Assembly (NCBI GenBank): GCA_016785015.1 | Contig: JADHTJ010000020.1 | Location: forward strand, 1-47,906 | From: Anaerolineales bacterium | Lineage (GTDB): Bacteria > Chloroflexota > Anaerolineae > Anaerolineales > UBA11858 | Direction: 5' to 3' | DNA: 47,906 bases | Part shown: piece after piece, positions 8,386-16,274 of the stretch | Layout of the letters: each line of letters opens with the position of its first letter | Numbering within the stretch: position 1 is the stretch's first letter | Program-made: the position numbers and the translations under genes | Notes under the pieces: generated by a model | What the model was told of the DNA's origin: nothing | Seen by the model: the letters and a program-made list of their open reading frames with translations, nothing else | Database searches by the model: none

Positions 8386-9951
8386 TCACTTTTCTTCTTC
8401 ATCCGGTTTAGGGTAGATTACCCACCTACCCGCAGGTACCATTTCATCCTCTTCCAGGCTGTTGAACCACAACAGATCGCTTTCAAACACTCTCATTTGG
8501 GCTGCTAATTCCTCCGCTTTAATATCTTCACTCACGAGAAAGGTTTCAAACATTGGAATCCCCGTTGGATCATCCTGGCCCGGTAAGACTACTAATACAT
8601 TTCCAGGTTGTAAAGCAGTAAACCCATTGGCAGCCCTCAGCACATCTGCTGTAGTATGGTAACGATTGGATATCAAGGTAATGTTTTCCCCTGGCCTAAT
8701 CATATGGAGCACATATTCCCCCGAGGGTCCAAAATGTGGTGTGATTGCAAAAGAAAAATCAATAGTGGCAGCCAGTGTTGGCACTGGTGTTGGCGGTGGC
8801 CCAGCTTCCTCATGAGGAATGACTAACCAGCGTTCAGCAGCGATTAACTCGCCGGGACCAAGAGAATTGTAATAACGCAACTCGTCAACTGTTATGCCAT
8901 ACAATCTGGCAACATCATCAACCTTCGCAACCTCGCGTAAGTAAACCGTTCGATATTGGCCAACCTGTTCTGGATCCGTCTGCCCAGGCAGTATCACCAA
9001 GACGTCGCCCGGTCGAATTAAAACCGTTGTCCAGATTTCTGGTGTTTCGTAGGGCGTTGGGGTGGTTGTGATCGTGGGTTTCTCACTCGGCTTGGTCGCA
9101 GTTGGTATAGCCCTTGTCGTCGCTGTAGGATGTTTAGTCGGTGCAGCAGAGTCATCAAAGGTCGGGGTCGGCGATTGGTAAGGTTTGTCGCTGGTTGGTT
9201 GGGGTGTGCTTGCACCAAAGAAATAATAGTCCTCTTCAAGGCCATTTACTGCGATGATCACCTCATTGCTGGTTTCATACCTGTCAGCAAGGAGTGTTAC
9301 ACTTTCTCCTGCGGAAACTTTATGGACAATAAAACTTCCATATGGGCCGAAGGGAGTCTGTAAAAATGGGCCAGGTGTCGGCACAAAAAAAGTGGGTGTT
9401 AATGAAGGCGTTGCAGTCTCTTCACCAATTGAATGAGTTTGTTCACCCTCTTGAGAAATTACACTTGCCTGCGAAGAAGTCGGTGTTGAAGTGTTGGTAG
9501 GAGTGTTGCTGGCAGTGGGAAAAACATAACTGAAACTCTCTTGTTTTGGGGAAAAAAGTTGTAATACAGTATCTCGGATCATTGGGTTCATCGAAATCAA
9601 TAAGAGACCCAATCCCAATAATGTCATAAGGAGCCATACCCAAATTTTTCTTGGTGGGTTTTTCTTGTGAGTCACTTCCCCACGTATTTCTGGAGGCAAT
9701 GAAGCTTTCCAGGTACCTAGATATACTGGGCAGCTGCTGAATTCTTCTGTCAGACACACAGATCCCTGATAAGAAAGACGAATCGGTTCAGGGGGAGCTA
9801 CCTGATGACAGCAATTCGCTTTGGACGTGTATGAAAAATGCGTTTCTGGATCCCCTTTTATCGCGATAAAAGGACAGGTTCTTCCGTTATGTGTGATCAT
9901 TACCATCTTTTTCTCTTGAGTCTCTTTATGCGTCGTGCGATGATTCGCCAT
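8386..9951 (-). CDS. LysM-repeat membrane protein with N-terminal 4-Cys motif (second paralogue)
   Basis: 521 residues, same plan as the protein encoded just downstream. The Cys pattern is identical in spacing: C26-x21-C48-H49-x16-C66-x7-C74-P-V-Y. One membrane segment (about 103-122), a Ser/Thr/Pro-rich linker, then LysM-like units beginning FGPYGSFIVH and FGPSGEYVLH and ending LPGQ, alternating with units ending RWxxIP. The first LysM unit is split by a Thr/Pro/Ser-rich insert of about 70 residues between LEEDYYF and VLIRPGDVLVILPG. The start is uncertain: ATG 9951 has AGGA at 5 nt and overlaps the kinase gene by 26 nt; ATG 9906 avoids the overlap and leaves all four Cys in place. The 166-nt gap to its paralogue holds only weak hairpins. 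Confidence 0.78.
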   Translation of the reverse strand: MANHRTTHKETQEKKMVMITHNGRTCPFIAIKGDPETHFSYTSKANCCHQVAPPEPIRLSYQGSVCLTEEFSSCPVYLGTWKASLPPEIRGEVTHKKNPPRKIWVWLLMTLLGLGLLLISMNPMIRDTVLQLFSPKQESFSYVFPTASNTPTNTSTPTSSQASVISQEGEQTHSIGEETATPSLTPTFFVPTPGPFLQTPFGPYGSFIVHKVSAGESVTLLADRYETSNEVIIAVNGLEEDYYFFGASTPQPTSDKPYQSPTPTFDDSAAPTKHPTATTRAIPTATKPSEKPTITTTPTPYETPEIWTTVLIRPGDVLVILPGQTDPEQVGQYRTVYLREVAKVDDVARLYGITVDELRYYNSLGPGELIAAERWLVIPHEEAGPPPTPVPTLAATIDFSFAITPHFGPSGEYVLHMIRPGENITLISNRYHTTADVLRAANGFTALQPGNVLVVLPGQDDPTGIPMFETFLVSEDIKAEELAAQMRVFESDLLWFNSLEEDEMVPAGRWVIYPKPDEEEK

Positions 9952-11806
9952 AATAATCCTGGTACCTGTAGTAATAGCCGTTTTTATAATAGTATGAGCG
10001 CCTACCTCTTTCAGCGATGTCATTTATCACGACACCTATCAAATTGCCGCCAACCTGATGAAGTTGGTCTACTGCCTCCCGGCAGGCACTCAATTTTGTG
10101 GCTTCAGGTTTAATTACAATCAGGGCACCATCCACGCGCGGCGCGAGAACTGCTGCGTCCGTTACCGCCATCAATGGCGGCGAATCAATTATAACAATAT
10201 CTGCGGTTTGCTTCATTTTTTCGAGTATGTTCCCCATTTTAGCAGACATAAACAGTTCTGACGGATTCGGGGGTAAGCTTCCTGAAGTAATCACTGCCAA
10301 ATTCTTCACGTTCTCAACAGTCTGCGCGTTGCCAATAGTTTCAGTCGAAGACGGCATAAAATATGATGTAAGACCTCGACGATTAGTAAGGTTTAGTCGT
10401 CTATGGATTACAGGCCGTCTCAAATCCGCATCCACCAAAAAGACCTTCAGACCGCTTTGGGCCAATACAACTGCCAGGTTGATGGCAATAGTCGATTTTC
10501 CATCCTTTGGCGAGGGGCTGGTGATCAATAAGGTTCTTATAGGTGTATCTACACTGGCATACTGGATATTGGTGCGCAAAGAACGGTAGGCCTCAGAAAT
10601 CGGCGACCGCGGCTGTAGCGCCGTGATCGGCTCTTCACCCTCCTCGACATGCAGAATATTCCCCATTACCGGTATACCCAGGTGTGCAGAGACATCTTCT
10701 GGTCTTTTTATGGTGTCATCAAGCATTTCAATCAGGTATGCTAATCCAGCACCCACCATCAATCCAACTGCGGCTGCAAGGGAGACATCCTGTAAGATTG
10801 TCGGGCTGATCGGTTTATAGTTTGGAATAGCTTCCTCGACCTGTACAATATTGCTTTCACTCTCTAACCGGGCCAGATTGATCCTCTCGTAGTCACTAAG
10901 TAAATTTTGATAGGTTTGTTGATATAGCGTAAGAGAAGCTTTCCTTTGGTCAAACTCCACATCCTGACTGCTCGTGGTACCTGAACCAGTAATAGTCAAC
11001 TGATAATAAATATCCTGGTATAGCGCTAATGATGTTTGAAGTTGAGATAACTCCAACTCTTTTGATCTAAGCTGCGACACTCTACCCACTTCGGATGGGT
11101 CTATTGTTCTATTGATTTCTCCCCCACTCAAGCCGAGAAGAATACTCAGCTCTGTTATTTCGCTTTGTAAATCGACAATTTGACTTTCTAGATCGGTAAT
11201 TTTCGATTCGAATTGCAGTAATTGTTGTTGGCGCTTCTCATTTTCGTCTTTTGTAATTTCTGTACTTAGTTTTGTAATCTGCTCTTCCACTGAATCGATT
11301 TGGGTCTGCAAATTTTCTTCGGCTGTGGCAAAACGACTGGACATCATCTCTTCATTCTGTAAGATCAGCACTTCTATCATACTGTTCGCAATCACGGCCG
11401 CCCTATTTGGATCAATATCTTTCACGTTCAACTCTAACAGCTTGGTTTCTGTCCTCAGTTCGACATCTATATTCCTTTCCAAAGCTCCCGAACTCATATC
11501 CAATCCAAGACGCTGGATTACCTCCTCGAGCAACGGCCGCGTCTTGAATAATTCAGAGTAGGTGTTTACCAAACGATCTGAACCCAGATAATCAGCCACA
11601 ACCGAAGTTTGTGTGTTAGGTGGCTCAACGACCATGATCGTCGTAGATGCTTGGTAAATGGGGGTTTGTTGTTTGTCATAAACATACATCCCCACGCTGG
11701 CAAGGATAGTTGTTATCGCCAGCAGCCAGGCCCATTTTTGAAACAAACTTATGTACTGCCTGATTTCGATATTAAATGTCTGATCAGTTCTCGTTTGTAT
11801 TGTCAT
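9926..11806 (-). CDS. Wzz-domain tyrosine autokinase (BY-kinase), polysaccharide chain-length regulator
   Basis: 626 residues in a fused Wzz-Wzc arrangement. Membrane segments at about 26-43 and 341-359 flank an extracytoplasmic coiled-coil region. The cytoplasmic kinase domain has Walker A SPSPKDGKST (K437), Walker A' VFLVDADLRRP (about 455-465) and Walker B IVIIDSPP (about 537-544). The C-terminal tail has nine Tyr in fifteen residues (605-619), the autophosphorylation cluster. Such proteins control polymer length and export with Wzy and an export channel, cycling by autophosphorylation and a phosphatase. No cognate phosphatase (Wzb or PHP type) is seen in the window. It follows a small membrane protein gene by 16 nt and overlaps or abuts the LysM gene, so all should be co-transcribed. 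Confidence 0.93.
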   Translation of the reverse strand: MTIQTRTDQTFNIEIRQYISLFQKWAWLLAITTILASVGMYVYDKQQTPIYQASTTIMVVEPPNTQTSVVADYLGSDRLVNTYSELFKTRPLLEEVIQRLGLDMSSGALERNIDVELRTETKLLELNVKDIDPNRAAVIANSMIEVLILQNEEMMSSRFATAEENLQTQIDSVEEQITKLSTEITKDENEKRQQQLLQFESKITDLESQIVDLQSEITELSILLGLSGGEINRTIDPSEVGRVSQLRSKELELSQLQTSLALYQDIYYQLTITGSGTTSSQDVEFDQRKASLTLYQQTYQNLLSDYERINLARLESESNIVQVEEAIPNYKPISPTILQDVSLAAAVGLMVGAGLAYLIEMLDDTIKRPEDVSAHLGIPVMGNILHVEEGEEPITALQPRSPISEAYRSLRTNIQYASVDTPIRTLLITSPSPKDGKSTIAINLAVVLAQSGLKVFLVDADLRRPVIHRRLNLTNRRGLTSYFMPSSTETIGNAQTVENVKNLAVITSGSLPPNPSELFMSAKMGNILEKMKQTADIVIIDSPPLMAVTDAAVLAPRVDGALIVIKPEATKLSACREAVDQLHQVGGNLIGVVINDIAERGRRSYYYKNGYYYRYQDYYGESSHDA

Positions 11807-11822
11807 GATATTAAATGTCCAA

Positions 11823-12125
11823 TTATAGATTTGAGTTGTTAGAGAATACCTTGCACTTCAACAAAATTATCTGGATTATAAACAGAATAGCCAAAACACC
11901 CCAAGCAGCTCGTTCCCAAATCACATCCGTCGTCGTAGCCAGCCCCCCACAAAACAAAACCCCTGCTAAATTGAGTGGCGATTGCCATTTTGTTTGACTC
12001 ATTATTGATCTTAAGCTCTCATCTCGATCCCTTGCTTCCCAGCGCGCGAAACTGAGCGTCGAGATCGCTATGGAGAGCGCAAAAATCCAGAGGCTATTCG
12101 CTAAAAGGTTGAACCAATCGATCAT
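11823..12125 (-). CDS. Small membrane protein of unknown function
   Basis: 100 residues with three probable membrane segments (about 6-26, 52-69 and 73-89) and a charged loop between the first two (RWEARDRDESLRS). I do not recognise the family. It lies 27 nt after the Wzy-like gene and 16 nt before the Wzz/BY-kinase gene, so it is most likely a small accessory membrane part of the same polymerisation machinery. Confidence 0.6.
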   Translation of the reverse strand: MIDWFNLLANSLWIFALSIAISTLSFARWEARDRDESLRSIMSQTKWQSPLNLAGVLFCGGLATTTDVIWERAAWGVLAILFIIQIILLKCKVFSNNSNL

Positions 12126-12152
12126 AATTTAATCGCTGTAGAGATTGATATT

Positions 12153-13631
12153 TCAGTCTCGCTGCACAACAGGTCGAAACATTTGGTTGTATAACCCGGC
12201 TATCAGGCTCAACAGGATCCAAAACAGAATCCCGGGTTTAGCCCCCAGTGCAACCGCATCGGTGAGACCATATACCAAATGAGCCGCCATTCCACCCGCC
12301 AACCCTAGAACAATCGCTATAAATAGCTGTGGTGAATTAATCATATCAGTATGCTGATGTGATCGCCATGAAATGACCCGCCGTAATCGCATGAGCATCC
12401 ACAGAGCGCCAATGTTGAGAGCGATGAAAGCGATCATGCCAGGTATGCCTAGGTCCAAACCGGCTTGTAAGAATTCGTTGTGCGCATGAGCGTAACCATA
12501 TCCAATGTCTTTATCTTCTGTAACTGAAAACAAAGGATAAATCACATGCACAACCTCTCGGAAGGTATTCATGCCCATTCCAGTGAAAGAAAAGTCTTGC
12601 AAACCATAGATTGCTCGCGACCAGATTTCAATACGGCCTTCCAAGGTATTCAGTGAGAACGTGTTCGCGGAGGTAATACCGCTACCCATAAGCCAGTCGC
12701 GAGCGATAAATAGATCTTCTTTCGACAAGGCGAACCCTAAGATAATTCCTGTCACTACGATCAACCCCAGGAAAATCCACTTCAATTTGCCAGGCAGCGA
12801 AATAAATAACAAAATTGGGAAAGTTATGGCAAGAGCCAGATAGCCACTGCGGGACTGGGTGAGGATGAAAACGCCCCCAATAAATAATGTAACAAACCAG
12901 ACAGAAATTCGAGCGACCCAAATATGCCAGGGTTTGGAAATTGGCACTAAGAGTGTTCCATACTTATTTCCCTTCATAGAATGGGTGCGCGATTTCTTAT
13001 ACTTTCTCGATGCAGTTTGCGGAGAGATGAAATAAACACTAAGAGTAACAAATATTGGCAGCACCCAAGTCAAAGCTCCGGCGACTTCGTTGGGGTGAAA
13101 GCCGCCTATGGCTCCTGGAAGATTGCTGAATATCATTGGGAAGCGCGCTGTAATGGGATTCAGGAAATCAAGCTTGGTTGTAGTCCAACGCGTGCCCAAA
13201 AACCCTAAATTCGCAACGCCAAATCCCATTGCTAAGAAAACCAAAAGGCCCAACCACCAACCTTTAGAATTCGATCCTTCTCTAACAACAGCAAAAAAAA
13301 CACCAAAACCTAGCACCATTCCGCTCAATTTCGGCAGGCTGAGTTCAATATCGTAGGTGGCCCAGATACTGACCAAGACCATAATTGCCAACAGAAGCAG
13401 CGATCCGTTAAGCGGGGTTAACGGTAATGGATACCGGGAATCCTGTTGGGTTGGGGAATTATTGCTGCTATTTGAGTTTTTGCGGCGGGAGAGAAACCAG
13501 TGCAGGATCCAGGTAGCGGGGACCACCAACATCGCCGGAGATCGTTCTGGATTTGGGAAAAGCAAAAAAGGCGTGGCTAAAATCAACCACAGCCAATGCA
13601 GGCGATCGAGCCAGATAAAAATCTGTACCAT
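12153..13631 (-). CDS. O-antigen ligase / Wzy-type polymerase family membrane protein
   Basis: 492 residues with about eleven hydrophobic segments. It has the Wzy_C/WaaL hallmarks: FILTQSRSGYLALAI followed by a long extracytoplasmic loop containing HAHNEFLQAGLDLGIPG, where the His and Asn are typical of the family. Such proteins polymerise lipid-linked repeat units or ligate them to an acceptor on the outer face of the membrane. Being first in the operon with the Wzz/BY-kinase favours a polymerase role, but ligase cannot be excluded. The start is ATG 13631. It diverges from the AAA gene at 13688 across 56 nt, so both promoters must lie in that gap. Confidence 0.85.
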   Translation of the reverse strand: MVQIFIWLDRLHWLWLILATPFLLFPNPERSPAMLVVPATWILHWFLSRRKNSNSSNNSPTQQDSRYPLPLTPLNGSLLLLAIMVLVSIWATYDIELSLPKLSGMVLGFGVFFAVVREGSNSKGWWLGLLVFLAMGFGVANLGFLGTRWTTTKLDFLNPITARFPMIFSNLPGAIGGFHPNEVAGALTWVLPIFVTLSVYFISPQTASRKYKKSRTHSMKGNKYGTLLVPISKPWHIWVARISVWFVTLFIGGVFILTQSRSGYLALAITFPILLFISLPGKLKWIFLGLIVVTGIILGFALSKEDLFIARDWLMGSGITSANTFSLNTLEGRIEIWSRAIYGLQDFSFTGMGMNTFREVVHVIYPLFSVTEDKDIGYGYAHAHNEFLQAGLDLGIPGMIAFIALNIGALWMLMRLRRVISWRSHQHTDMINSPQLFIAIVLGLAGGMAAHLVYGLTDAVALGAKPGILFWILLSLIAGLYNQMFRPVVQRD

Positions 13632-13687
13632 CTTTTGATTATGAAATCTCGTAATCCATATCCGAATTTACGTGGTAAAATTCAAGC

Positions 13688-14833
13688 ATGATAAACCGCC
13701 CTTATTACCTCAAACGACTGACAGAAGCGACCCGCCGCTCCCCTATCACAGCCCTGTTGGGACCTCGTCAATGTGGCAAAACAACCTTGGCGCATTTGTT
13801 TTCCGAAGAACGCCAGGCAACGTTCTTCGATCTCGAATCCTTCCCGGATCAACGCAGATTAGAGAATCCAGAGCTAGTGTTGGGATCGCTTGAAGGTTTG
13901 GTGATCCTGGACGAAATTCAAATCATGCCTGAACTATTCCAGGTTTTACGCGTTCTGGTCGACCGCCCAAACAATCAGGCTCGCTTTCTAATTCTCGGCA
14001 GCGCCTCACCTGCCATTATCAAGTCTGCATCCGAAAGTCTGGCTGGCCGTGTTGAGTTCATCGAATTGAGTGGTTTCGATCTTTCTGAAAGTGGTGAGCA
14101 AGCCTGGGAAAGGCTCTGGCTGCAAGGTGGTTTCCCGCGTACCTATCTAGCTGAAACTGAAGATGATAGCCTGGCCTGGCGAGAAGGTTTTATCCGCACT
14201 TTTTTGGAACGCGATATTCCCCAACTGGGAATTAATATCCCCGCCATCACTATGCGTCGATTCTGGACTATGTTGGCTCATTATCATGGTCAAACCTGGA
14301 ATGCATCAGAACTGGGGCGCTCGATGGGTTTATCTGACAAGACCGTACGATCTTACCTGGATATACTCAGTGGAACTTTTATGGTGCGCCAGTTGCAGCC
14401 TTGGTTTGAAAACCTGGGTAAACGACAGGTCAAATCGCCAAAAATCTATCTGCGGGACAGCGGCCTTCTGCACAGTTTGCTGGATATTCCAAACCATCAT
14501 ACTCTATTAGGACATCCAAAGATCGGCGCTTCCTGGGAAGGATATGTGATCGAACAGATACTGCAAATAGTCCGGCCAACCCAGGCTTATTTTTGGGCTA
14601 CCCATAGCGGAGCAGAAGTTGACTTAGTATTCTATCATCAGGGAAAGAAATATGGCGTTGAAGTTAAATTTAGCGAAGCCCCAAAGATCACTGCATCTAT
14701 GCGCACTGCCCTCATGGATTTGAAGCTAGAGCATCTGTGGATACTCTATCCCGGACAACACGCCTATCCAGTTGACGTGCGTATCAGCGTTTGGCCGCTG
14801 AAAGACATTGCTCGATTGCCTATATTCGATTGA
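13688..14833 (+). CDS. AAA ATPase with DUF4143 C-terminal domain (first copy)
   Basis: 381 residues. Walker A GPRQCGKTT at 25-33 and Walker B LVILDEIQ with D75-E76 define the AAA_14-type ATPase. The C-terminal half is DUF4143: KIYLRDSGLLHSLL, then a PD-(D/E)xK-like pattern, GAEVDLVF...YGVEVKFS. These ATPases are widespread in mobile and accessory DNA and often sit among toxin-antitoxin genes; the cellular function is not established. A -10-like TAAAAT ends 6 nt before the ATG, suggesting a leaderless mRNA, though its -35 is poor. It marks the left edge of the accessory island and points away from the polysaccharide operon. It is a distant paralogue of the gene at 19871-21022. Confidence 0.88.
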   Translation: MINRPYYLKRLTEATRRSPITALLGPRQCGKTTLAHLFSEERQATFFDLESFPDQRRLENPELVLGSLEGLVILDEIQIMPELFQVLRVLVDRPNNQARFLILGSASPAIIKSASESLAGRVEFIELSGFDLSESGEQAWERLWLQGGFPRTYLAETEDDSLAWREGFIRTFLERDIPQLGINIPAITMRRFWTMLAHYHGQTWNASELGRSMGLSDKTVRSYLDILSGTFMVRQLQPWFENLGKRQVKSPKIYLRDSGLLHSLLDIPNHHTLLGHPKIGASWEGYVIEQILQIVRPTQAYFWATHSGAEVDLVFYHQGKKYGVEVKFSEAPKITASMRTALMDLKLEHLWILYPGQHAYPVDVRISVWPLKDIARLPIFD

Positions 14834-14907
14834 TAGATTGCACATAATCGTGACTAAATATAACTAAACTGTACCAATGTGAGCTACCAACAGCTTACCG
14901 ATTTCTG

Positions 14908-15102
14908 AAGGTGCTATTCTAATGAGCATATTGTTACTGGTCGATACCCCGGTGATGCAGCAGCGGAAAGTATTGGCACTGATGCAGAAAAGGAGCACTC
15001 GACTCAGTTAGGCACATTCGATCTCGGATCATGGAGTTGTTTGAATTGGATTGGAATTACTCTGGCACAGAGCATCAGAGAATTGGGTGCAGAGCGAAAT
15101 GA
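14908..15102 (+). pseudogene. Decayed C-terminal fragment of a HEPN-domain gene
   Basis: This region has no intact gene. Read with frame changes it gives EGAIL, then HIVTGRYPGDAAAESIGTD, then after a 1-nt deletion ALDSVRHIRSRIMELFELDW. These align with the C-terminus of the intact HEPN protein at 18313-18726 (EGAILNEYIVAGRYPGD and VHRIRARIMKLMEF). Only the last third is left and it has at least two frameshifts. It shows that an MNT/HEPN-type module once lay here. The rest of the 311-nt gap between the AAA gene and the HigB-like gene holds only the promoter of the latter. Confidence 0.75.
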
Positions 15103-15109
15103 ATTGCAA

Positions 15110-15139
15110 TTGACCAAGTGTAGCTTTTATGCTACACTT
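15110..15139 (+). promoter_or_regulatory. Promoter and palindromic operator of the HigBA-like module
   Basis: TTGACC (15110-15115), 17 nt, TACACT (15133-15138). A perfect 9-bp inverted repeat, AAGTGTAGC and GCTACACTT (15116-15124 and 15131-15139, 6-nt loop), fills the spacer and covers the -10. The GTG start of the toxin is 6 nt after the -10, so the transcript looks leaderless. A repressor, presumably the antitoxin, bound here would block the polymerase. Confidence 0.75.
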
Positions 15140-15144
15140 CTCTA

Positions 15145-15483
15145 GTGAATAACACACAGCAAATCAAACTCCTTGAATACCTGACTGAAAGTGGCCGAAA
15201 TCCTTTTCGGAAATGGTTAGAAGGATTGAGAGACCGTCAAGCCCGCGCCAAAATTCGAGTACGCCTGAATCGTATTCGACTCGGGAATTTTGGAGATTGC
15301 AAAAGTGTCGGGCGCGGCGTTAGCGAGTTACGAATATCGTACGGCCCAGGTTACCGCGTTTATTTTGGGCGTAAGGGCAATTTGGTAGTCATTTTGTTGT
15401 ATGGCGGTAACAAGAAGACGCAATCCAAAGATATTGCTTTAGCTCAAGAATATTGGGCTGATTTTCTTCGAAGAAGAACATAG
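15145..15483 (+). CDS. RelE/HigB-type toxin (Gp49-like addiction-module killer protein)
   Basis: 112 residues, typical family length, with the family's conserved blocks: NPFRKWLEGLRD, RLGNFGDCKSVGRGVSELRI, GPGYRVYFG and LLYGGNKKTQSKDI. Members are ribosome-dependent mRNA interferases inhibited by the antitoxin encoded next to them. As in HigBA systems, the toxin comes first and the antitoxin second, 114 nt later. The start is GTG, 6 nt after a -10 box, with no Shine-Dalgarno possible. All conserved blocks are present, so the toxin is probably functional. Confidence 0.88.
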   Translation: MNNTQQIKLLEYLTESGRNPFRKWLEGLRDRQARAKIRVRLNRIRLGNFGDCKSVGRGVSELRISYGPGYRVYFGRKGNLVVILLYGGNKKTQSKDIALAQEYWADFLRRRT

Positions 15484-15597
15484 CGGAAAGAAAGGCATCA
15501 TCCAATTGTTGTATAAATTACTGGAACAACTTTTGCTCATACACAGAGCAGCTCATCGCAAAATAGTAAAGAATAGTTGATGAGGAGTATTGCGAAT

Positions 15598-15897
15598 ATG
15601 GAACCAATTACTGCTAATTATGAAGATGGTTTGAAAGCAGCCTTACTAAATCCTGATGAAGCGGCTGCCTACCTCGATAGTGCCCTGGAAGAAAATGATC
15701 AAGAAGTTTTCTTGTTGGCATTACGCGATATTGCTGAAGCGCACGGTTTTACTAACATGGCACAGGATGCCCTTCTGAATCGAGAAAATCTCTATCGGAT
15801 GCTATCGTCAACGGGGAATCCACAGCTTTCTAGTTTGATGGCACTATTGCACAGTCTGGGTTTACGCTTAGCTGTTGAGGTTCGGCAAACGGCCTAA
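15598..15897 (+). CDS. HigA-like antitoxin (addiction-module antidote, HTH)
   Basis: 99 residues. Conserved start EDGLKAALLNPDEAAAYLDSALEE and the Xre-like helix-turn-helix region MAQDALLNRENLYRMLSSTGNPQLSSLMALLHSLG match antidote proteins paired with Gp49-like toxins. It should bind and neutralise the upstream toxin and probably the palindrome at 15116-15139. The frame opens at TTG 15577, but ATG 15598 begins where family members usually start (MEPI). GAGGAG lies a little far upstream (11 nt). Confidence 0.85.
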   Translation: MEPITANYEDGLKAALLNPDEAAAYLDSALEENDQEVFLLALRDIAEAHGFTNMAQDALLNRENLYRMLSSTGNPQLSSLMALLHSLGLRLAVEVRQTA

Positions 15898-15964
15898 GAA
15901 CTTTGCCGGGGTGATCTACAAAAGGATAGCATATTTACTCTTGTTAGGGTGGGCAAATCTGGTA

Positions 15965-15993
15965 TTGACCTAAGTATAATTTTAAGTTATACT
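15965..15993 (+). promoter_or_regulatory. Promoter and operator of the RHH/MazF module
   Basis: TTGACC (15965-15970), 17 nt, TATACT (15988-15993). A perfect 7-bp inverted repeat, AGTATAA and TTATACT (15973-15979 and 15987-15993), covers the -10 and fits autoregulation by the ribbon-helix-helix antitoxin. The leader to the ATG at 16020 is about 20 nt. Confidence 0.75.
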
Positions 15994-16019
15994 AACTAGA
16001 AACGGAAAGGTATAACAAC

Positions 16020-16274
16020 ATGACGAGTATAAAAACAGCAATTTCAATCAGGGAGCCACTATTTAAGCAGGTGGAAGCTTTGGCAAGCGAATTGAATATT
16101 TCGCGTAGCAAAGTTTTTGTATTGGCAGTCGAGGAATTTATAAAAAAATATCAGAATCGTCAATTACTCGAAGAAATAAATCGCGCTTATGATGACATAC
16201 CAGACACTGCGGAGCAACTGTATTTGGGGAAAGTGCGACGGCAACAGAGAAAGCTGGTGGAGGGTGAATGGTAA
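16020..16274 (+). CDS. Ribbon-helix-helix antitoxin of a MazEF-type pair
   Basis: 84 residues. The N-terminal KTAISIREPLFKQVEALA is a ribbon-helix-helix DNA-binding domain, followed by SRSKVFVLAVEEFIKK and a charged C-terminus that would wrap the toxin. It is encoded directly upstream of a MazF-like toxin and overlaps it by 7 nt, so translation is probably coupled. The antitoxin should repress the promoter at 15965-15993 and neutralise the toxin. Confidence 0.87.
   Translation: MTSIKTAISIREPLFKQVEALASELNISRSKVFVLAVEEFIKKYQNRQLLEEINRAYDDIPDTAEQLYLGKVRRQQRKLVEGEW

Noticed and set aside
8290..8390. Terminator between the two LysM genes (CTGAG/CTCAG and GTGAGC/GCTCAC hairpins)
   Set aside because: Stems of 5-6 bp with long loops and no T-run on the minus strand.
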